The notes: generated from the sequence alone by a model not told the origin. A DNA stretch of 57,302 nucleotides from Pseudomonas profundi (GCF_008638305.1 NZ_VTPZ01000009.1:111154-168455), one strand, 5' to 3'. Shown: positions 9,920 to 20,946, counted from the first letter of the stretch. Translations and numbers: made by a program.

Positions 9920-11263
<1,344 letters not shown>

Positions 11264-11551
11264 ATGGCACTAGAACGTAAAGAGGTGGAGAACGTCGCCC
11301 ATCTTGCCCGTATCGCCATTGACGACGCGGATGCCACTGCGTTTACCGCCAAACTGGCCGGCGTCATGGATCTGATCGATCGCATGCAGGAGGTGAATAC
11401 CGACGGCGTCGCCCCGCTGGCCCACCCGCTGGAAACCACTCAGCGCCTGCGCCCGGATGCTGTCACCGAGACCAACCAGCGTGACGCCTACCAGGCCATT
11501 GCCCCCGCTACCGAAGACGGCCTGTATCTGGTCCCTCAGGTGATCGAATAA
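11264..11551 (+). CDS. gatC: Asp-tRNA(Asn)/Glu-tRNA(Gln) amidotransferase subunit C
   Basis: GatC stabilises the GatA-GatB interface of the tRNA-dependent amidotransferase. The 95-residue product starts [17 protein letters not shown] and has the typical helical N-terminus and the C-terminal APLAHPLE region that wraps GatA. The start is supported by GGAGAA upstream; the frame is open 29 codons earlier but without family similarity. It is the first gene of gatCAB, 27 bp before gatA. Confidence 0.97.
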   Translation: MALERKEVENVAHLARIAIDDADATAFTAKLAGVMDLIDRMQEVNTDGVAPLAHPLETTQRLRPDAVTETNQRDAYQAIAPATEDGLYLVPQVIE

Positions 11552-11578
11552 CCGCCGCGCCCCCGGAGAACACCTTTC

Positions 11579-13030
11579 ATGCACGAGAAATCCCTGGCCG
11601 AGTTATCACAGGCCCTGCAGAGCAAGTCGATCTCAAGCGTCGAGCTGACCCAGCATTATCTTGATCGTATCGCGCGGTTCGATAGCACTCTTAATAGTTA
11701 CATCACCGTCACCCCTGAACTGGCGCTGGAACAGGCGCGCGCGGCGGATGCCCGCATCGCCGCCGGTAATGCCGGCCCGCTCACCGGCATACCGCTGGCG
11801 CACAAGGACCTGTTCTGCACCCAGGGCGTGCGCACCAGCTGCGGCTCGAAGATGCTCGACAATTTCATCGCGCCCTACGAATCCACCGTGACCTCGCGCT
11901 TTCTGGATGCCGGTACGGTCATGCTCGGCAAGACCAACATGGATGAGTTCGCCATGGGCTCGTCCAGCGAATCCAGCTATTACGGACCTACCCGCAACCC
12001 TTGGGATACCGACCGCGTACCCGGCGGCTCCTCCGGCGGTTCGGCTTCTGCGGTGGCAGCACGCCTGTGCGCGGCAGCCACCGGCACCGATACCGGTGGC
12101 TCGATTCGCCAGCCCGCCGGCTTTACTGCATTGACCGGCCTCAAGCCGACCTATGGCCGCGTCTCGCGCTGGGGCATGATTGCCTATGCCTCAAGCCTCG
12201 ACCAGGGCGGCCCGATGGCACGCACCGCGGAGGACTGCGCGTTGATGATGCAGGTCATGGCTGGCTTTGACGAAAAAGATTCCACCAGCGTCGACGAGCC
12301 AGTCGCCGACTATTCCGCCAGCCTGAATGACTCGCTCAAGGGTCTGCGCATCGGCCTGCCGAAGGAATACTTCGCCGGTGGCCTGGATGCCGCCACCGCC
12401 GAGGCCATTCAACAGGCGGTCAAGGAGTTCGAAGCCCTGGGCGCAGAAATTCGCGAGATCAGCCTGCCCAACGCCGAACTGGCCATTCCGGCCTATTACG
12501 TCATCGCGCCGGCAGAAGCCTCCTCCAACCTGTCGCGCTTCGATGGCGTGCGTTTCGGTTACCGCTGCGAGAATCCCGCCGATCTTACCGATCTGTACAA
12601 GCGTTCGCGCAGCGAAGGCTTCGGCAACGAGGTGAAGCGGCGCATCATGGTCGGCGCCTATGCGCTGTCTGCTGGCTATTACGATGCCTATTACCTCAAG
12701 GCGCAGAAAATCCGCCGGCTGATCAAGAATGACTTCATGGCCGCCTATGAGCAGGTGGACGTCATTCTCTGCCCGACCTCACCGACGCCGGCGTTCCGCA
12801 TTGGCGAGAAAATCGACGACCCGGTCAGCCTGTACCTCACTGACATCTATACCATCACCGCCAACCTGGCTGGGGTGCCTGGCATCGCTTTGCCCGCCGG
12901 TTTCGCCAATGGCTTGCCGCTGGGCATGCAGTTGCTCGGCTCGTATTTCAGCGAAGCGCGCCTGCTGAACATTGCGCACCAGTACCAGCAGGTCACCGAC
13001 TGGCACAGCCGCGCACCGCAAGGTTATTGA
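11579..13030 (+). CDS. gatA: Asp-tRNA(Asn)/Glu-tRNA(Gln) amidotransferase subunit A
   Basis: GatA is the glutaminase subunit: it releases ammonia from glutamine and channels it to GatB, where misacylated Glu-tRNA(Gln) or Asp-tRNA(Asn) is amidated. The 483-residue product is an amidase-signature enzyme. Its Ser-cis-Ser-Lys triad is K76 (AHKD), S151 (GGSSGGS) and S175 ([10 protein letters not shown]), each three positions before the S. aureus GatA residues K79, S154 and S178. Length and motifs are complete. It is followed by gatB after a 78-bp gap that contains a hairpin. Confidence 0.98.
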   Translation: MHEKSLAELSQALQSKSISSVELTQHYLDRIARFDSTLNSYITVTPELALEQARAADARIAAGNAGPLTGIPLAHKDLFCTQGVRTSCGSKMLDNFIAPYESTVTSRFLDAGTVMLGKTNMDEFAMGSSSESSYYGPTRNPWDTDRVPGGSSGGSASAVAARLCAAATGTDTGGSIRQPAGFTALTGLKPTYGRVSRWGMIAYASSLDQGGPMARTAEDCALMMQVMAGFDEKDSTSVDEPVADYSASLNDSLKGLRIGLPKEYFAGGLDAATAEAIQQAVKEFEALGAEIREISLPNAELAIPAYYVIAPAEASSNLSRFDGVRFGYRCENPADLTDLYKRSRSEGFGNEVKRRIMVGAYALSAGYYDAYYLKAQKIRRLIKNDFMAAYEQVDVILCPTSPTPAFRIGEKIDDPVSLYLTDIYTITANLAGVPGIALPAGFANGLPLGMQLLGSYFSEARLLNIAHQYQQVTDWHSRAPQGY

Positions 13031-13041
13031 GCTATGGCGGA

Positions 13042-13080
13042 GCCGGGTTGCCTTGCTCCCCGCCAGGAGCGGCAACCGGC
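13042..13080. repeat. Two-tier palindrome between gatA and gatB
   Basis: GCCGGGTTGCC (13042-13052) pairs with GGCAACCGGC (13071-13080) with one bulged G, and an inner GCTCC/GGAGC stem closes on a six-base loop. The structure starts 12 bp after the gatA stop. It has no U-tract. It resembles a REP-like extragenic palindrome and could modulate gatB relative to gatCA. Confidence 0.65.
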
Positions 13081-13108
13081 GCCACGGAATTTCTGAGGAA
13101 TATTAAAG

Positions 13109-14554
13109 ATGCAATGGGAAATCGTTATCGGGCTGGAGATTCACGCTCAGCTCACTACCGCCTCGAAGATCTTCTCGGGTAGCTCGACCACCTTCGGCGC
13201 CGAACCCAACGTGCAGGCCAGCCTGGTAGACCTGGGCATGCCCGGCACCCTGCCGGTATTGAACCAGCAGGCGGTCCGCAATGCGGTCAAGTTCGGCCTG
13301 GCGATCAATGCCGAGATCGGCATGACCAACGTGTTCGCGCGCAAGAACTACTTCTACCCCGACCTGCCCAAGGGTTATCAGATCAGCCAGATGGATCTGC
13401 CCATCGTCGGCAAGGGATTTCTCGACATCACCCTGGACGATGGCAGCATCAAGCGCGTCGGCGTCACCCGCGCGCACCTGGAAGAAGACGCCGGCAAGAG
13501 CCTGCATGAAGACTTCCAGGGCATGAGCGGCATCGACCTCAACCGCGCCGGCACACCCTTGCTGGAGATCGTTTCCGAACCCGATATGCGCAGCGCCAAG
13601 GAAGCCGTCGCCTACGCCCGCACTATTCACTCGCTGGTGCGCTACCTGGGTATCTGCGACGGCAACATGGCCGAAGGCTCGCTGCGCTGTGATTGCAACG
13701 TGTCCATACGCCCCAAAGGGCAGGAAGAATTCGGTACACGCTGCGAGATCAAGAACGTCAACTCGTTCCGCTTCATCGAGAAGGCCATCAATACCGAGGT
13801 GCAGCGCCAGATCGAGCTGATCGAGGACGGCGGCACGGTCATCCAGGAAACCAGACTGTATGACCCGAACAAGGACGAAACGCGCTCCATGCGCAGCAAG
13901 GAAGAAGCCAACGATTACCGCTACTTCCCGGATCCCGACCTGTTGCCTGTGGTGATTGAACCCGCCTTTATCGAAGAGGTGCGCGGCGAGCTGCCGGAGC
14001 TGCCGCAGCAGAAGCGTGAGCGTTTCCAGAGCGAGTTTGGTCTGTCGGTTTACGACGCCAGCGTGCTGTCTGCCAGCCGGGAAATGGCCGATTATTTCGA
14101 GGAAGTCCAGCGCGTCTGTGGCGATGCCAAGCTGGCTGCCAACTGGGTCATGGGCGAACTGTCCAGCCTGCTCAACAAGGAAGGTCTCGAAATCGATCAG
14201 ACGCCGGTCAGTGCCAGCCGGCTGGGTGGCATGATTCTGCGCATCATGGACAACACCATTTCCGGCAAGATCGCCAAGATGGTCTTTGAAGCGATGGCCA
14301 AGGGTGAAGGCGATGCGGATCAGATCATCGAAGCCAAGGGCTTGAAGCAGGTCACCGACAGCGGCGCGATCGAAGCCATGCTCGACGAAGTGCTGGCTGC
14401 CAATGCCGAGCAGGTGGAGCAGTATCGCGCCAGCGATGAAGCCAAGCGCGGCAAGATGTTCGGGTTCTTTGTCGGCCAGGCCATGAAGGCTTCGAAGGGC
14501 AAGGCCAACCCGCAACAGGTCAATCAATTGTTGAAGCAGAAGCTTGATGACTGA
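13109..14554 (+). CDS. gatB: Asp-tRNA(Asn)/Glu-tRNA(Gln) amidotransferase subunit B
   Basis: GatB binds the misacylated tRNA, phosphorylates the Glu or Asp side chain with ATP and transfers ammonia supplied by GatA. The 481-residue product has the family start [13 protein letters not shown], the catalytic-cradle region with [11 protein letters not shown], and the C-terminal YqeY-like tail domain (about residues 400-478) that contacts the tRNA. The start ATG at 13109 is preceded by GAGGAA. A long antisense frame covers almost the whole gene and is ignored as a shadow. Confidence 0.98.
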   Translation: MQWEIVIGLEIHAQLTTASKIFSGSSTTFGAEPNVQASLVDLGMPGTLPVLNQQAVRNAVKFGLAINAEIGMTNVFARKNYFYPDLPKGYQISQMDLPIVGKGFLDITLDDGSIKRVGVTRAHLEEDAGKSLHEDFQGMSGIDLNRAGTPLLEIVSEPDMRSAKEAVAYARTIHSLVRYLGICDGNMAEGSLRCDCNVSIRPKGQEEFGTRCEIKNVNSFRFIEKAINTEVQRQIELIEDGGTVIQETRLYDPNKDETRSMRSKEEANDYRYFPDPDLLPVVIEPAFIEEVRGELPELPQQKRERFQSEFGLSVYDASVLSASREMADYFEEVQRVCGDAKLAANWVMGELSSLLNKEGLEIDQTPVSASRLGGMILRIMDNTISGKIAKMVFEAMAKGEGDADQIIEAKGLKQVTDSGAIEAMLDEVLAANAEQVEQYRASDEAKRGKMFGFFVGQAMKASKGKANPQQVNQLLKQKLDD

Positions 14555-14561
14555 GGACAGG

Positions 14562-14587
14562 CCGGCACTCCTGCACAGGAGTGCCGG
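14562..14587. repeat. Hairpin after gatB
   Basis: CCGGCACTCCT and AGGAGTGCCGG form a perfect 11-bp stem around GCAC, starting 8 bp after the gatB stop and 25 bp before the RlpA-like gene. Lack of a U-tract argues against a simple terminator; it may be an RNA processing or stability element. Confidence 0.7.
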
Positions 14588-14612
14588 GCGGTCCCGCTGC
14601 GGTACGCCAGCC

Positions 14613-15005
14613 ATGCGCCGATTTCTCGCGGCGCTTGTGCTGATTCCCGCGGTTGCCTGCGCCAGCAACGGGCCGCTCGAGGACGCTTCGCCCAGCAGCC
14701 TCGACAGTTATACCGAAACAGGCAGAGCCTCCTATTACTCCTCCCAGCTGCATGGCCGGCGTACCGCCAGCGGCGCCATCTACGACCAGACCCGACTGAC
14801 CGCGGCCCACCCGAGCCTGCCGTTCGGCACCCTCGTATGCGTCACCAATCGACAGAACCAGCGCAGCGTAATGGTGGAAATCACCGACCGCGGCCCCTAT
14901 AGCGGTAAGCGGGTGATCGACCTGTCGCTGCGGGCAGCCAGGGAAATCGGCATGACCAAGGCAGGGACAGTCCGGGTCAAGATTGAAACCTGTGAAGAGT
15001 CCTGA
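14613..15005 (+). CDS. Short RlpA-like double-psi beta-barrel protein
   Basis: The 130-residue product has an N-terminal export signal ending in AVAC (C16), a weak lipobox, so it may be a small lipoprotein or a signal-peptidase I substrate. The rest is a double-psi beta-barrel (about residues 36-127) with the RlpA pattern: GRASYY, H66 in AAHPSLPFGT, and D92 in ITDRGPY. These positions match the catalytic Asp/His of RlpA, which cleaves naked glycan strands at the septum. There is no C-terminal SPOR domain, so it would lack the usual septal targeting. It follows gatB by 58 bp. A start 23 codons upstream is open but reads through the hairpin. Confidence 0.85.
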   Translation: MRRFLAALVLIPAVACASNGPLEDASPSSLDSYTETGRASYYSSQLHGRRTASGAIYDQTRLTAAHPSLPFGTLVCVTNRQNQRSVMVEITDRGPYSGKRVIDLSLRAAREIGMTKAGTVRVKIETCEES

Positions 15006-15164
15006 TTAGCCGCTGCCAGTATCGCCGGAAGCACCCGCTATACTCACTTGCACTCGCGCACCGACGGCTTTCTGAACGTCTGATGCCGCTTGGCTGTCAC
15101 AAATCACGAGAGGATTACGTATCGCGCGCTCACCCTTCCGAATTGACTACAAGGAAAAACTCCA

Positions 15165-17237
15165 ATGAAGGCTGAACAATCCGCCTGGAAGTCGACCATC
15201 CTTTTCCCCGTTTTCATACCCGCTGTGGTCGTGACCCTGTTACTGGTAATCGGCACCGTCAGCAACCCGGACCTGGCAGGCGACGCCTTCGCCGCAACCC
15301 TGACGTATATCAACACCACCTTTGGCTGGTTCTATATGCTCTCGGTTGCCTGTTTCCTGGTATTTATCACGGCGATCGCATTCAGCAACTGGGGGCATAT
15401 CAAACTGGGCCCCGACCATGCTGAGCCGCAATACAGCTTCCCGGCCTGGTTCGCCATGCTGTTTTCAGCCGGCTACGGTATTGCCCTGTTGTTCTTCGGT
15501 GTGGCCGAACCGGTGCTGCACTATGCCTCGCCCCCGGCGGGCGCGGCGGAAACGGTTGATGCAGCCAAGCAAGCCCTTCAGATCGCCTTCTTCCACTGGG
15601 GCTTTCATATCTGGGCGATTTACGGCCTGGTTGGCCTGGTTCTGGCGTACTTCGCCTTCCGTCATGGCTTGCCACTGTCCATGCGATCGGCCCTGTACCC
15701 GCTGATTGGTGAGCGCATCCATGGCCCGATCGGCCACACCGTGGACGTGTTCGCCATTCTGGGCACGCTGTTCGGCATCGCCACCACGCTGGGGCTGTCG
15801 GTCACGCAGATTAACGCAGGGATGAATTATCTCTGGCCGGAGGTACCGGTATCCATCACGGTACAGATCATCACCATTGCGGTGATTACCATGCTGGCGC
15901 TGATCTCGGTGGTAGCGGGCCTCGACAAGGGCGTAAAAAACCTCTCAATATTGAATATGGTGCTGGCCGTTGCCCTGATGATTTTCGTTTTTCTGGTTGG
16001 CCCTTCGGTGTTTATCCTGGAAACCTTCCTGCAGAACACCGGCAGCTACCTGAATAACATTATCGAGCGAACCTTCAATCTTCAGGCCTATACGCGCTCT
16101 GACTGGATCGGCAACTGGACGCTGTTTATCTTCGGCTGGACCATTGCCTGGGCGCCCTTTGTCGGGTTGTTTATCGCCAAGATCAGCCGCGGACGTACCA
16201 TCCGCCAGTTCGTAGTAGGCGTCATGCTGGTGCCGAGTATTTTCACCTTCATGTGGTTCTCCATCTTCGGCGACACCGCATTGCACCTGATCATGAACGA
16301 GGGCTACACGGCGTTGATCACGGAAGTACAGAACGATAACGCGATCGCGCTGTTCAAGTTGTTCGAGCGTCTGCCGTTCACCTCGATTGTGTCTTTCCTG
16401 ACGGTACTGCTGATCATCACCTTCTTCGTTACCTCCTCGGACTCGGGATCCCTGGTGATCGACTCGCTGGCGTCAGGCGGCGTGCTCGCGACCCCGGCCT
16501 GGCAACGGGCGTTCTGGGCCATTCTGGAAGGTGCGGTGGCAGCTACCCTGCTTTTGGCGGGCGGCTTGAGCGCATTGCAGACCATGACCATCGCCAGCGC
16601 CTTGCCCTTTGCCATCATCATGCTTATATCCGCTGTGGGAATGTGGCGAGCGTTGGTGATCGAGGGACACCGCGACCAGAGCCTGATCCATCACATGCAA
16701 ACCAGCCGGCATTCACAGGGCAATAGGGCCTCGTTGTGGAAGAAGCGTGTCGCGGGGATCGTCAATTTCCCCGAGAAGAACGAGGTCGAGCAGTTCATCG
16801 CGCAAACGGTGTTCCCAGCCATGCAACGGCTGGCCAGCAATCTGGCCGACCAGGGCTGGCCAGCCGAAGCGAACCACGATTCCGATTTGGGACGTGCCTA
16901 TATTGAAGTCGTCAAGCCAGGCCAGACCGATTTCATCTATGAGATCCGCATCCGTGAATATGCTCGCCCGGACTATGCTTTTCCTGAAGTAGCCGCCACG
17001 GATAGCGCCCTCGAAGCGCACTACTACCGCGCCGAGGTCTTCCTCCGTCGCGGCGGGCAGACCTACGATATTTACGGTTACGATCAGCAGGAAATAATCG
17101 GCGACATTCTCGATCACTTCGAGCGCTACCTGCACTTCCTGCATATCTCGCCCGGCTCACTGCCCTGGAACATGGCTGAGCACGACGTGATGCTCCAGCC
17201 ATCTCCGACCATGACACCGCCACCCGAGAAGGGGTAA
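15165..17237 (+). CDS. BCCT family betaine/choline/carnitine transporter, BetT type
   Basis: The 690-residue protein has twelve predicted membrane segments in its first 500 residues and the Trp-rich BCCT signature in segment 8 (FGWTIAWAPFVGLFIAKISRGRT). A long cytosolic C-terminal domain of about 170 residues is typical of the proton-driven BetT choline importers and distinguishes it from short BCCT proteins. The likely role is uptake of choline or a related osmoprotectant. There are no bet dehydrogenase genes beside it, so substrate remains inferred. It stands alone, with a good bidirectional terminator after it. Confidence 0.9.
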   Translation: MKAEQSAWKSTILFPVFIPAVVVTLLLVIGTVSNPDLAGDAFAATLTYINTTFGWFYMLSVACFLVFITAIAFSNWGHIKLGPDHAEPQYSFPAWFAMLFSAGYGIALLFFGVAEPVLHYASPPAGAAETVDAAKQALQIAFFHWGFHIWAIYGLVGLVLAYFAFRHGLPLSMRSALYPLIGERIHGPIGHTVDVFAILGTLFGIATTLGLSVTQINAGMNYLWPEVPVSITVQIITIAVITMLALISVVAGLDKGVKNLSILNMVLAVALMIFVFLVGPSVFILETFLQNTGSYLNNIIERTFNLQAYTRSDWIGNWTLFIFGWTIAWAPFVGLFIAKISRGRTIRQFVVGVMLVPSIFTFMWFSIFGDTALHLIMNEGYTALITEVQNDNAIALFKLFERLPFTSIVSFLTVLLIITFFVTSSDSGSLVIDSLASGGVLATPAWQRAFWAILEGAVAATLLLAGGLSALQTMTIASALPFAIIMLISAVGMWRALVIEGHRDQSLIHHMQTSRHSQGNRASLWKKRVAGIVNFPEKNEVEQFIAQTVFPAMQRLASNLADQGWPAEANHDSDLGRAYIEVVKPGQTDFIYEIRIREYARPDYAFPEVAATDSALEAHYYRAEVFLRRGGQTYDIYGYDQQEIIGDILDHFERYLHFLHISPGSLPWNMAEHDVMLQPSPTMTPPPEKG

Positions 17238-17260
17238 GCGGGCCGTTGGAACCCACCCAC

Positions 17261-17292
17261 AAAAAAGCCAGACCTCAGGGTCTGGCTTTTTT
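17261..17292. terminator. Bidirectional intrinsic terminator
   Basis: AAAAAAGCCAGACC and GGTCTGGCTTTTTT form a 14-bp stem around TCAG. It has a U-tract in both directions and lies between the convergent BCCT transporter gene and the YajG lipoprotein gene. Confidence 0.95.
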
Positions 17293-17331
17293 GTTCACGC
17301 CGTTAATCAGGCCTGTCTACGGGGAGAGACC

Positions 17332-17916
17332 CTAGCGCTGAAGAACGCGGACGATTTCCTGATCGCGGAACACCCGCGACAAGGCATCGCTCAGCACTTC
17401 GGAAACCAGCTTGGTATTGGTAGCCTGATTAGGTGCGTAACCGAAACGATGCTGGGCAGATGCGCTGTAGCGTCCGTTGTAGATCTGATCGCCGCCCCGC
17501 GCCTCAGCAGTGAACACTGCACCGATGTCAGCCTGGGTGACATAAGCCCCGTCGCTGGGTGAGCGGTAGCTAAGCTCGGCGAGGTTGACTGTCAGGTTAT
17601 TGGCACCGGCTGAACCGGGTTGAACCACGACGAACCCCAGCTGGCGTAGCGATTGTTCGACTTCCTGACGGATGGCAGGGATCGACTTGTCACTCAGGGT
17701 CAGGTTACTGGAATTGGGATAAATACCGCCGCGCGTGCCGAGCACAGTGGAAGACCGCGTGTCTTGCACAGTAACCGCCACCGGCTGATTGCCTGCAACG
17801 GGATTCAGGGCGACCTGAACCTTGGGCTGCACGCTGAGCTGCTGTGGACTATGGGCGCAGCCCACCAACGTCAGAGCCAGAGCGAATACAGCCAGCATAC
17901 CCACAGGTTTCAACAT
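17332..17916 (-). CDS. yajG: YajG family lipoprotein
   Basis: The 194-residue product begins with a lipoprotein signal ending LTLVGC (C20) and carries the YajG-type domain (DTRSSTVLGTRGGIYPNSSNLT, then EVEQSLRQLGF). In E. coli yajG lies next to ampG; the molecular role is unknown. Here it stands between the BCCT terminator and the PA4642-type gene, both of which leave it room for its own promoter in the 140-bp gap before 18057. Confidence 0.9.
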   Translation of the reverse strand: MLKPVGMLAVFALALTLVGCAHSPQQLSVQPKVQVALNPVAGNQPVAVTVQDTRSSTVLGTRGGIYPNSSNLTLSDKSIPAIRQEVEQSLRQLGFVVVQPGSAGANNLTVNLAELSYRSPSDGAYVTQADIGAVFTAEARGGDQIYNGRYSASAQHRFGYAPNQATNTKLVSEVLSDALSRVFRDQEIVRVLQR

Positions 17917-18056
17917 GACACGGCACTCCTCAAATTCGATTGTTGATGTCCCGGGCGGCGGTCAGCCTGGTTGCTACGCCGGGGTTCACAGCATAGCTGA
18001 TGACCATCGCCAGTGGCAGACTGACAGCACGACAAACCCGACCTGAAAAACAGCTT

Positions 18057-18350
18057 TTACCGCGCGCCAGCAGCCTCGAGGGCGACAATGTAATCCTCAG
18101 CCTGGGCGTGATCGCGCAGCGTACTGAGAAAAGTCCGACCCTGTGCGTCGGTGGCATTGATGTCATAACCTTCAGCGCGAAACATCTCCAGAAAGCGCTG
18201 AAAATCCTCCGCCCGCAAACCACGATACGCTTTGGTCAGGATATGCAGTTCCACCGACTCTTTGGTATCGAATGGCCTTGCCTGTAAAAAAACCGCAACC
18301 TGTTCGTCTGTAATCGGTTCACCGACTACCTTCTGCTTGTCTTTACGCAC
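18057..18350 (-). CDS. PA4642 family protein, function unknown
   Basis: This 97-residue soluble protein resembles the conserved pseudomonad family named after PA4642. It is predicted helical, with KVVGEPITDEQVAVFL at the start and AYRGLRAEDFQRFLEMF in the middle. The DINATDAQGRTFL stretch near the end reads like half an ankyrin-type repeat, which could indicate a protein-binding role, but I cannot assign a function. In P. aeruginosa it also lies near the hpt-upp-uraA genes, supporting orthology. Confidence 0.8.
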   Translation of the reverse strand: MRKDKQKVVGEPITDEQVAVFLQARPFDTKESVELHILTKAYRGLRAEDFQRFLEMFRAEGYDINATDAQGRTFLSTLRDHAQAEDYIVALEAAGAR

Positions 18351-18610
18351 GGAAACCTCGTTGCACAGTGTTCAGGGAGCGCAATTGTAACCAGACCAAC
18401 CAGCCCCCACCAGCATCGTCCTGCCGCAACAGGGCTCGCTCGCCAATATTGTGCCTGAGCAGGAACGCGGCCCTGCGGTAAATCCGCACATCCTTGGCGC
18501 TTTGCTCCAGACAGAGCCCCGGAAGAGTATGCTATGAGTGCTTCCTGGCTAAAAGGATGAACTTTGATCAGGGCTGCTCCAAGCACCGATCAGGCACGAC
18601 AGGACATTTT
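18351..18610. other. Divergent intergenic region
   Basis: This 260-bp gap separates two divergent genes and should carry promoters for both. I see no convincing -35/-10 pair, repeat or RNA gene in it. Confidence 0.5.
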
Positions 18611-20359
18611 ATGGCTCGCACTGGTTCAGGCCGCCTGCCCCTCTTCGCGGCGATGCGCGAAAGCATCAAACAGGGATATACCCTCCAGACGCTACGCGGC
18701 GACCTGCTCGCCGGCGTCACCGTCGGCATCATAGCCATTCCGCTGGGCATGGCCTTGGCCATCGCCGTGGGCGTTGCTCCGCAACACGGGCTTTACACCG
18801 GCATTATCGGCGGGCTGATCATTGCGCTGACCGGCGGCTCGCGATTCAACATTTCAGGCCCTACCGCCGCCTTCGTGGTGATTCTGTTGCCCATCACCCA
18901 GCAGTACGGGATCGGGGGGCTTCTGGTGGTCAGTGCCCTGTCCGGGCTGATCCTGCTTGCGCTGGGGCTGGCGCGAATGGGCAGCCTGATCCAGGTGGTG
19001 CCCTATCCGGTGGTAATGGGCTTCACCGCAGGCATTGGCGTGGTCATCGCCACCTTGCAGATCAAGGACTTCTTCGGCCTGCAGAACGTTGGTCAGCACG
19101 AAAGCTACGTCGATCAACTGCAGGCGCTGGCGCAGGCACTCCCGAGTATCCAGACCGGCGACACCCTGGTCGGCATCGTTACGCTTGGAGTACTGGTACT
19201 CTGGCCCCGCGTGACACGCAAGATCCCCGGTCATCTGGTCGCTTTGCTGGCCGGTGCGTTGCTCGCGCTTGGGCTGATGCGTTTCGGTCTATCAGTGGAC
19301 ACCCTCGGTTCACGCTTCAGTTATGTGATGGACGGAGTAACCCACGCGGGCATCCCCCCCATCGCCCCGCATTGGGTCTTGCCCTGGACCTTACCCGGCG
19401 CAGACGGCCAGCCGCTAGCGGTGGATTTCAATCTGCTGCGGGAGTTATTGCCCGCAGCGCTCGCGGTTGCCATGCTCGGTGCTATCGAGTCGCTGCTATG
19501 CGCGCTGGTCGCTGACGGCATGGCCAACACCCGTCATGACCCCAACGCCGAATTGATGGGCCAGGGGCTGGGTAATCTGATCGTGCCCTTCTTCGGCGGC
19601 ATTACCGCGACAGCGGCTATCGCCCGGACCGCAACCAGCGTCCGCTCCGGGGCGCGTACGCCGATGGCGGCGGTATTCCATTCAATAGTGATTCTGCTCG
19701 CAGTAGTGTTGCTGGCCGACCTGTTCGCTTATCTGCCGATGGCTTCGCTGGCGGCAATGCTGCTGATCGTGGCATGGAACATGAGCGAGGCGCCCCACGT
19801 GATGCACATGCTGCGTATCGGGCCGCGCCAGGATGTCTGGGTGTTGATCATCTGTCTGGTGCTGACCGTGCTGTTTGATATGGTCCTGGCTGTTGGCGTC
19901 GGTCTGCTGCTGGCATCGGTGCTGTTCATCAAACGCATGGCGGACCTGAGTCAGGGCAGCAAGAAACCGATACACAGCGATGCAGCACTGGCCGCACTGC
20001 CGGAAAGCGTTGCGCTCTATCAAATCAATGGTCCGCTGTTCTTTGCCGCCGCGGACAAGGCACTGAACGCATTGAATCGGTACGACGAAGCAATTCGTTA
20101 TCTCGCTATCGATATGCAGACGGTACCGAGCATGGACATGAGCGCGCTGGTGATCTTGCAGAAGGCGCTGCAGGATCTTGAGAAACGCGGGATTCGGGTC
20201 TATCTGATCGGCGTGAAAGCGCCGCTGAGGCTCAAGTTGAAGCGGGCAGGCATGGGAGCGAGACGTGGTAGCCGGCGCTTTGTGGCCAGGCCGACAGAGG
20301 CGGCCCGATATATCCGTGAGGAACTGGCCGAACAAGCGCAGGAATCAGCGACCGCCTGA
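18611..20359 (+). CDS. SulP family inorganic anion / dicarboxylate transporter
   Basis: The 581-residue protein has the SulP N-terminal signature (LLAGVTVGIIAIPLGMALAIA), about twelve to fourteen membrane segments to about residue 440, and a C-terminal cytosolic STAS domain (about 462-565, with MQTVPSMDMSAL). SulP members carry sulfate, bicarbonate or C4-dicarboxylates. E. coli DauA is the nearest well-known example in architecture, but sequence does not reveal the substrate here. The start MARTGSG at 18611 is preceded by AGGACA; the frame is open 39 codons upstream without family similarity. No carbonic anhydrase is fused or adjacent. Confidence 0.93.
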   Translation: MARTGSGRLPLFAAMRESIKQGYTLQTLRGDLLAGVTVGIIAIPLGMALAIAVGVAPQHGLYTGIIGGLIIALTGGSRFNISGPTAAFVVILLPITQQYGIGGLLVVSALSGLILLALGLARMGSLIQVVPYPVVMGFTAGIGVVIATLQIKDFFGLQNVGQHESYVDQLQALAQALPSIQTGDTLVGIVTLGVLVLWPRVTRKIPGHLVALLAGALLALGLMRFGLSVDTLGSRFSYVMDGVTHAGIPPIAPHWVLPWTLPGADGQPLAVDFNLLRELLPAALAVAMLGAIESLLCALVADGMANTRHDPNAELMGQGLGNLIVPFFGGITATAAIARTATSVRSGARTPMAAVFHSIVILLAVVLLADLFAYLPMASLAAMLLIVAWNMSEAPHVMHMLRIGPRQDVWVLIICLVLTVLFDMVLAVGVGLLLASVLFIKRMADLSQGSKKPIHSDAALAALPESVALYQINGPLFFAAADKALNALNRYDEAIRYLAIDMQTVPSMDMSALVILQKALQDLEKRGIRVYLIGVKAPLRLKLKRAGMGARRGSRRFVARPTEAARYIREELAEQAQESATA

Positions 20360-20374
20360 GCAAAGACGGTCGCT
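20347..20374. other. Hairpin across the sulP-family stop codon
   Basis: AGCGACCG (20347-20354) pairs with CGGTCGCT (20367-20374) around a 12-base loop that contains the stop codon. It may mark the end of the convergent transcripts; there is no U-tract. Confidence 0.45.
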
Positions 20375-20388
20375 AGCAATGCTGGGTA

Positions 20389-20946
20389 TCAGTGGCCTTT
20401 GAGGGCGAAGATACCCGGCGCATTGCGCCAGTAACCCTTGTAATCCAGACCAAAACCGAAGATGTAACGGTCTTCTACGTCCATACCGGTGAAGTCGGCG
20501 CGCATACCCGGGTACGCCTTGCGATCGTGCTTCTTGTCCAACAGCACCGCCGTCAGCACTTCACCAGCGCCAGCGTCGCGGCAGTATTCAACAATCGCCG
20601 CGAGGGTATGCCCCTCATCGAGAATATCGTCCAGAATCAGTACCGTGCGGTCGACCAGCGAATGTTCGGCGCGGGCTTTCCAGAACAACTCACCGCCGCT
20701 CAGCTTGTTACGATAACGCGTCGCGTGCAGGTAACTCAGCTCCAGCGGAAAACTCAACCGGGTAGCCAGTTGACCGGCGATGATCAGGCCCCCGTTCATT
20801 ACGCTGTAGACGATGGGATTGCTACCTGCCAGGCGAACGTTCATCTCCGCAGCCATATTATCCATGGCGGCCCGTACTTCAGCCTCGGTGAACAGACAAT
20901 CGGCCTCAGCCATGACTTGCCTGATGTGTTCAAGATCGACGGACAT
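20389..20946 (-). CDS. hpt: Hypoxanthine-guanine phosphoribosyltransferase
   Basis: Hpt salvages hypoxanthine and guanine to IMP and GMP using PRPP. The 185-residue product has the type I PRTase PRPP motif VLILDDILDEGHT (about residues 102-114) and the flexible-loop/hood elements expected for this family, and matches the length of pseudomonad orthologues. The substrate preference is inferred from family placement and its position beside upp and uraA. The 5' side faces the MITE-like element, whose left end begins 17 bp upstream of the start codon, so hpt expression may be influenced by that insertion. Confidence 0.93.
   Translation of the reverse strand: MSVDLEHIRQVMAEADCLFTEAEVRAAMDNMAAEMNVRLAGSNPIVYSVMNGGLIIAGQLATRLSFPLELSYLHATRYRNKLSGGELFWKARAEHSLVDRTVLILDDILDEGHTLAAIVEYCRDAGAGEVLTAVLLDKKHDRKAYPGMRADFTGMDVEDRYIFGFGLDYKGYWRNAPGIFALKGH

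Noticed and set aside
13103..14668. A 521-codon open frame antisense to gatB
   Set aside because: It mirrors gatB codon by codon; its translation has no family features, and gatB is certain.
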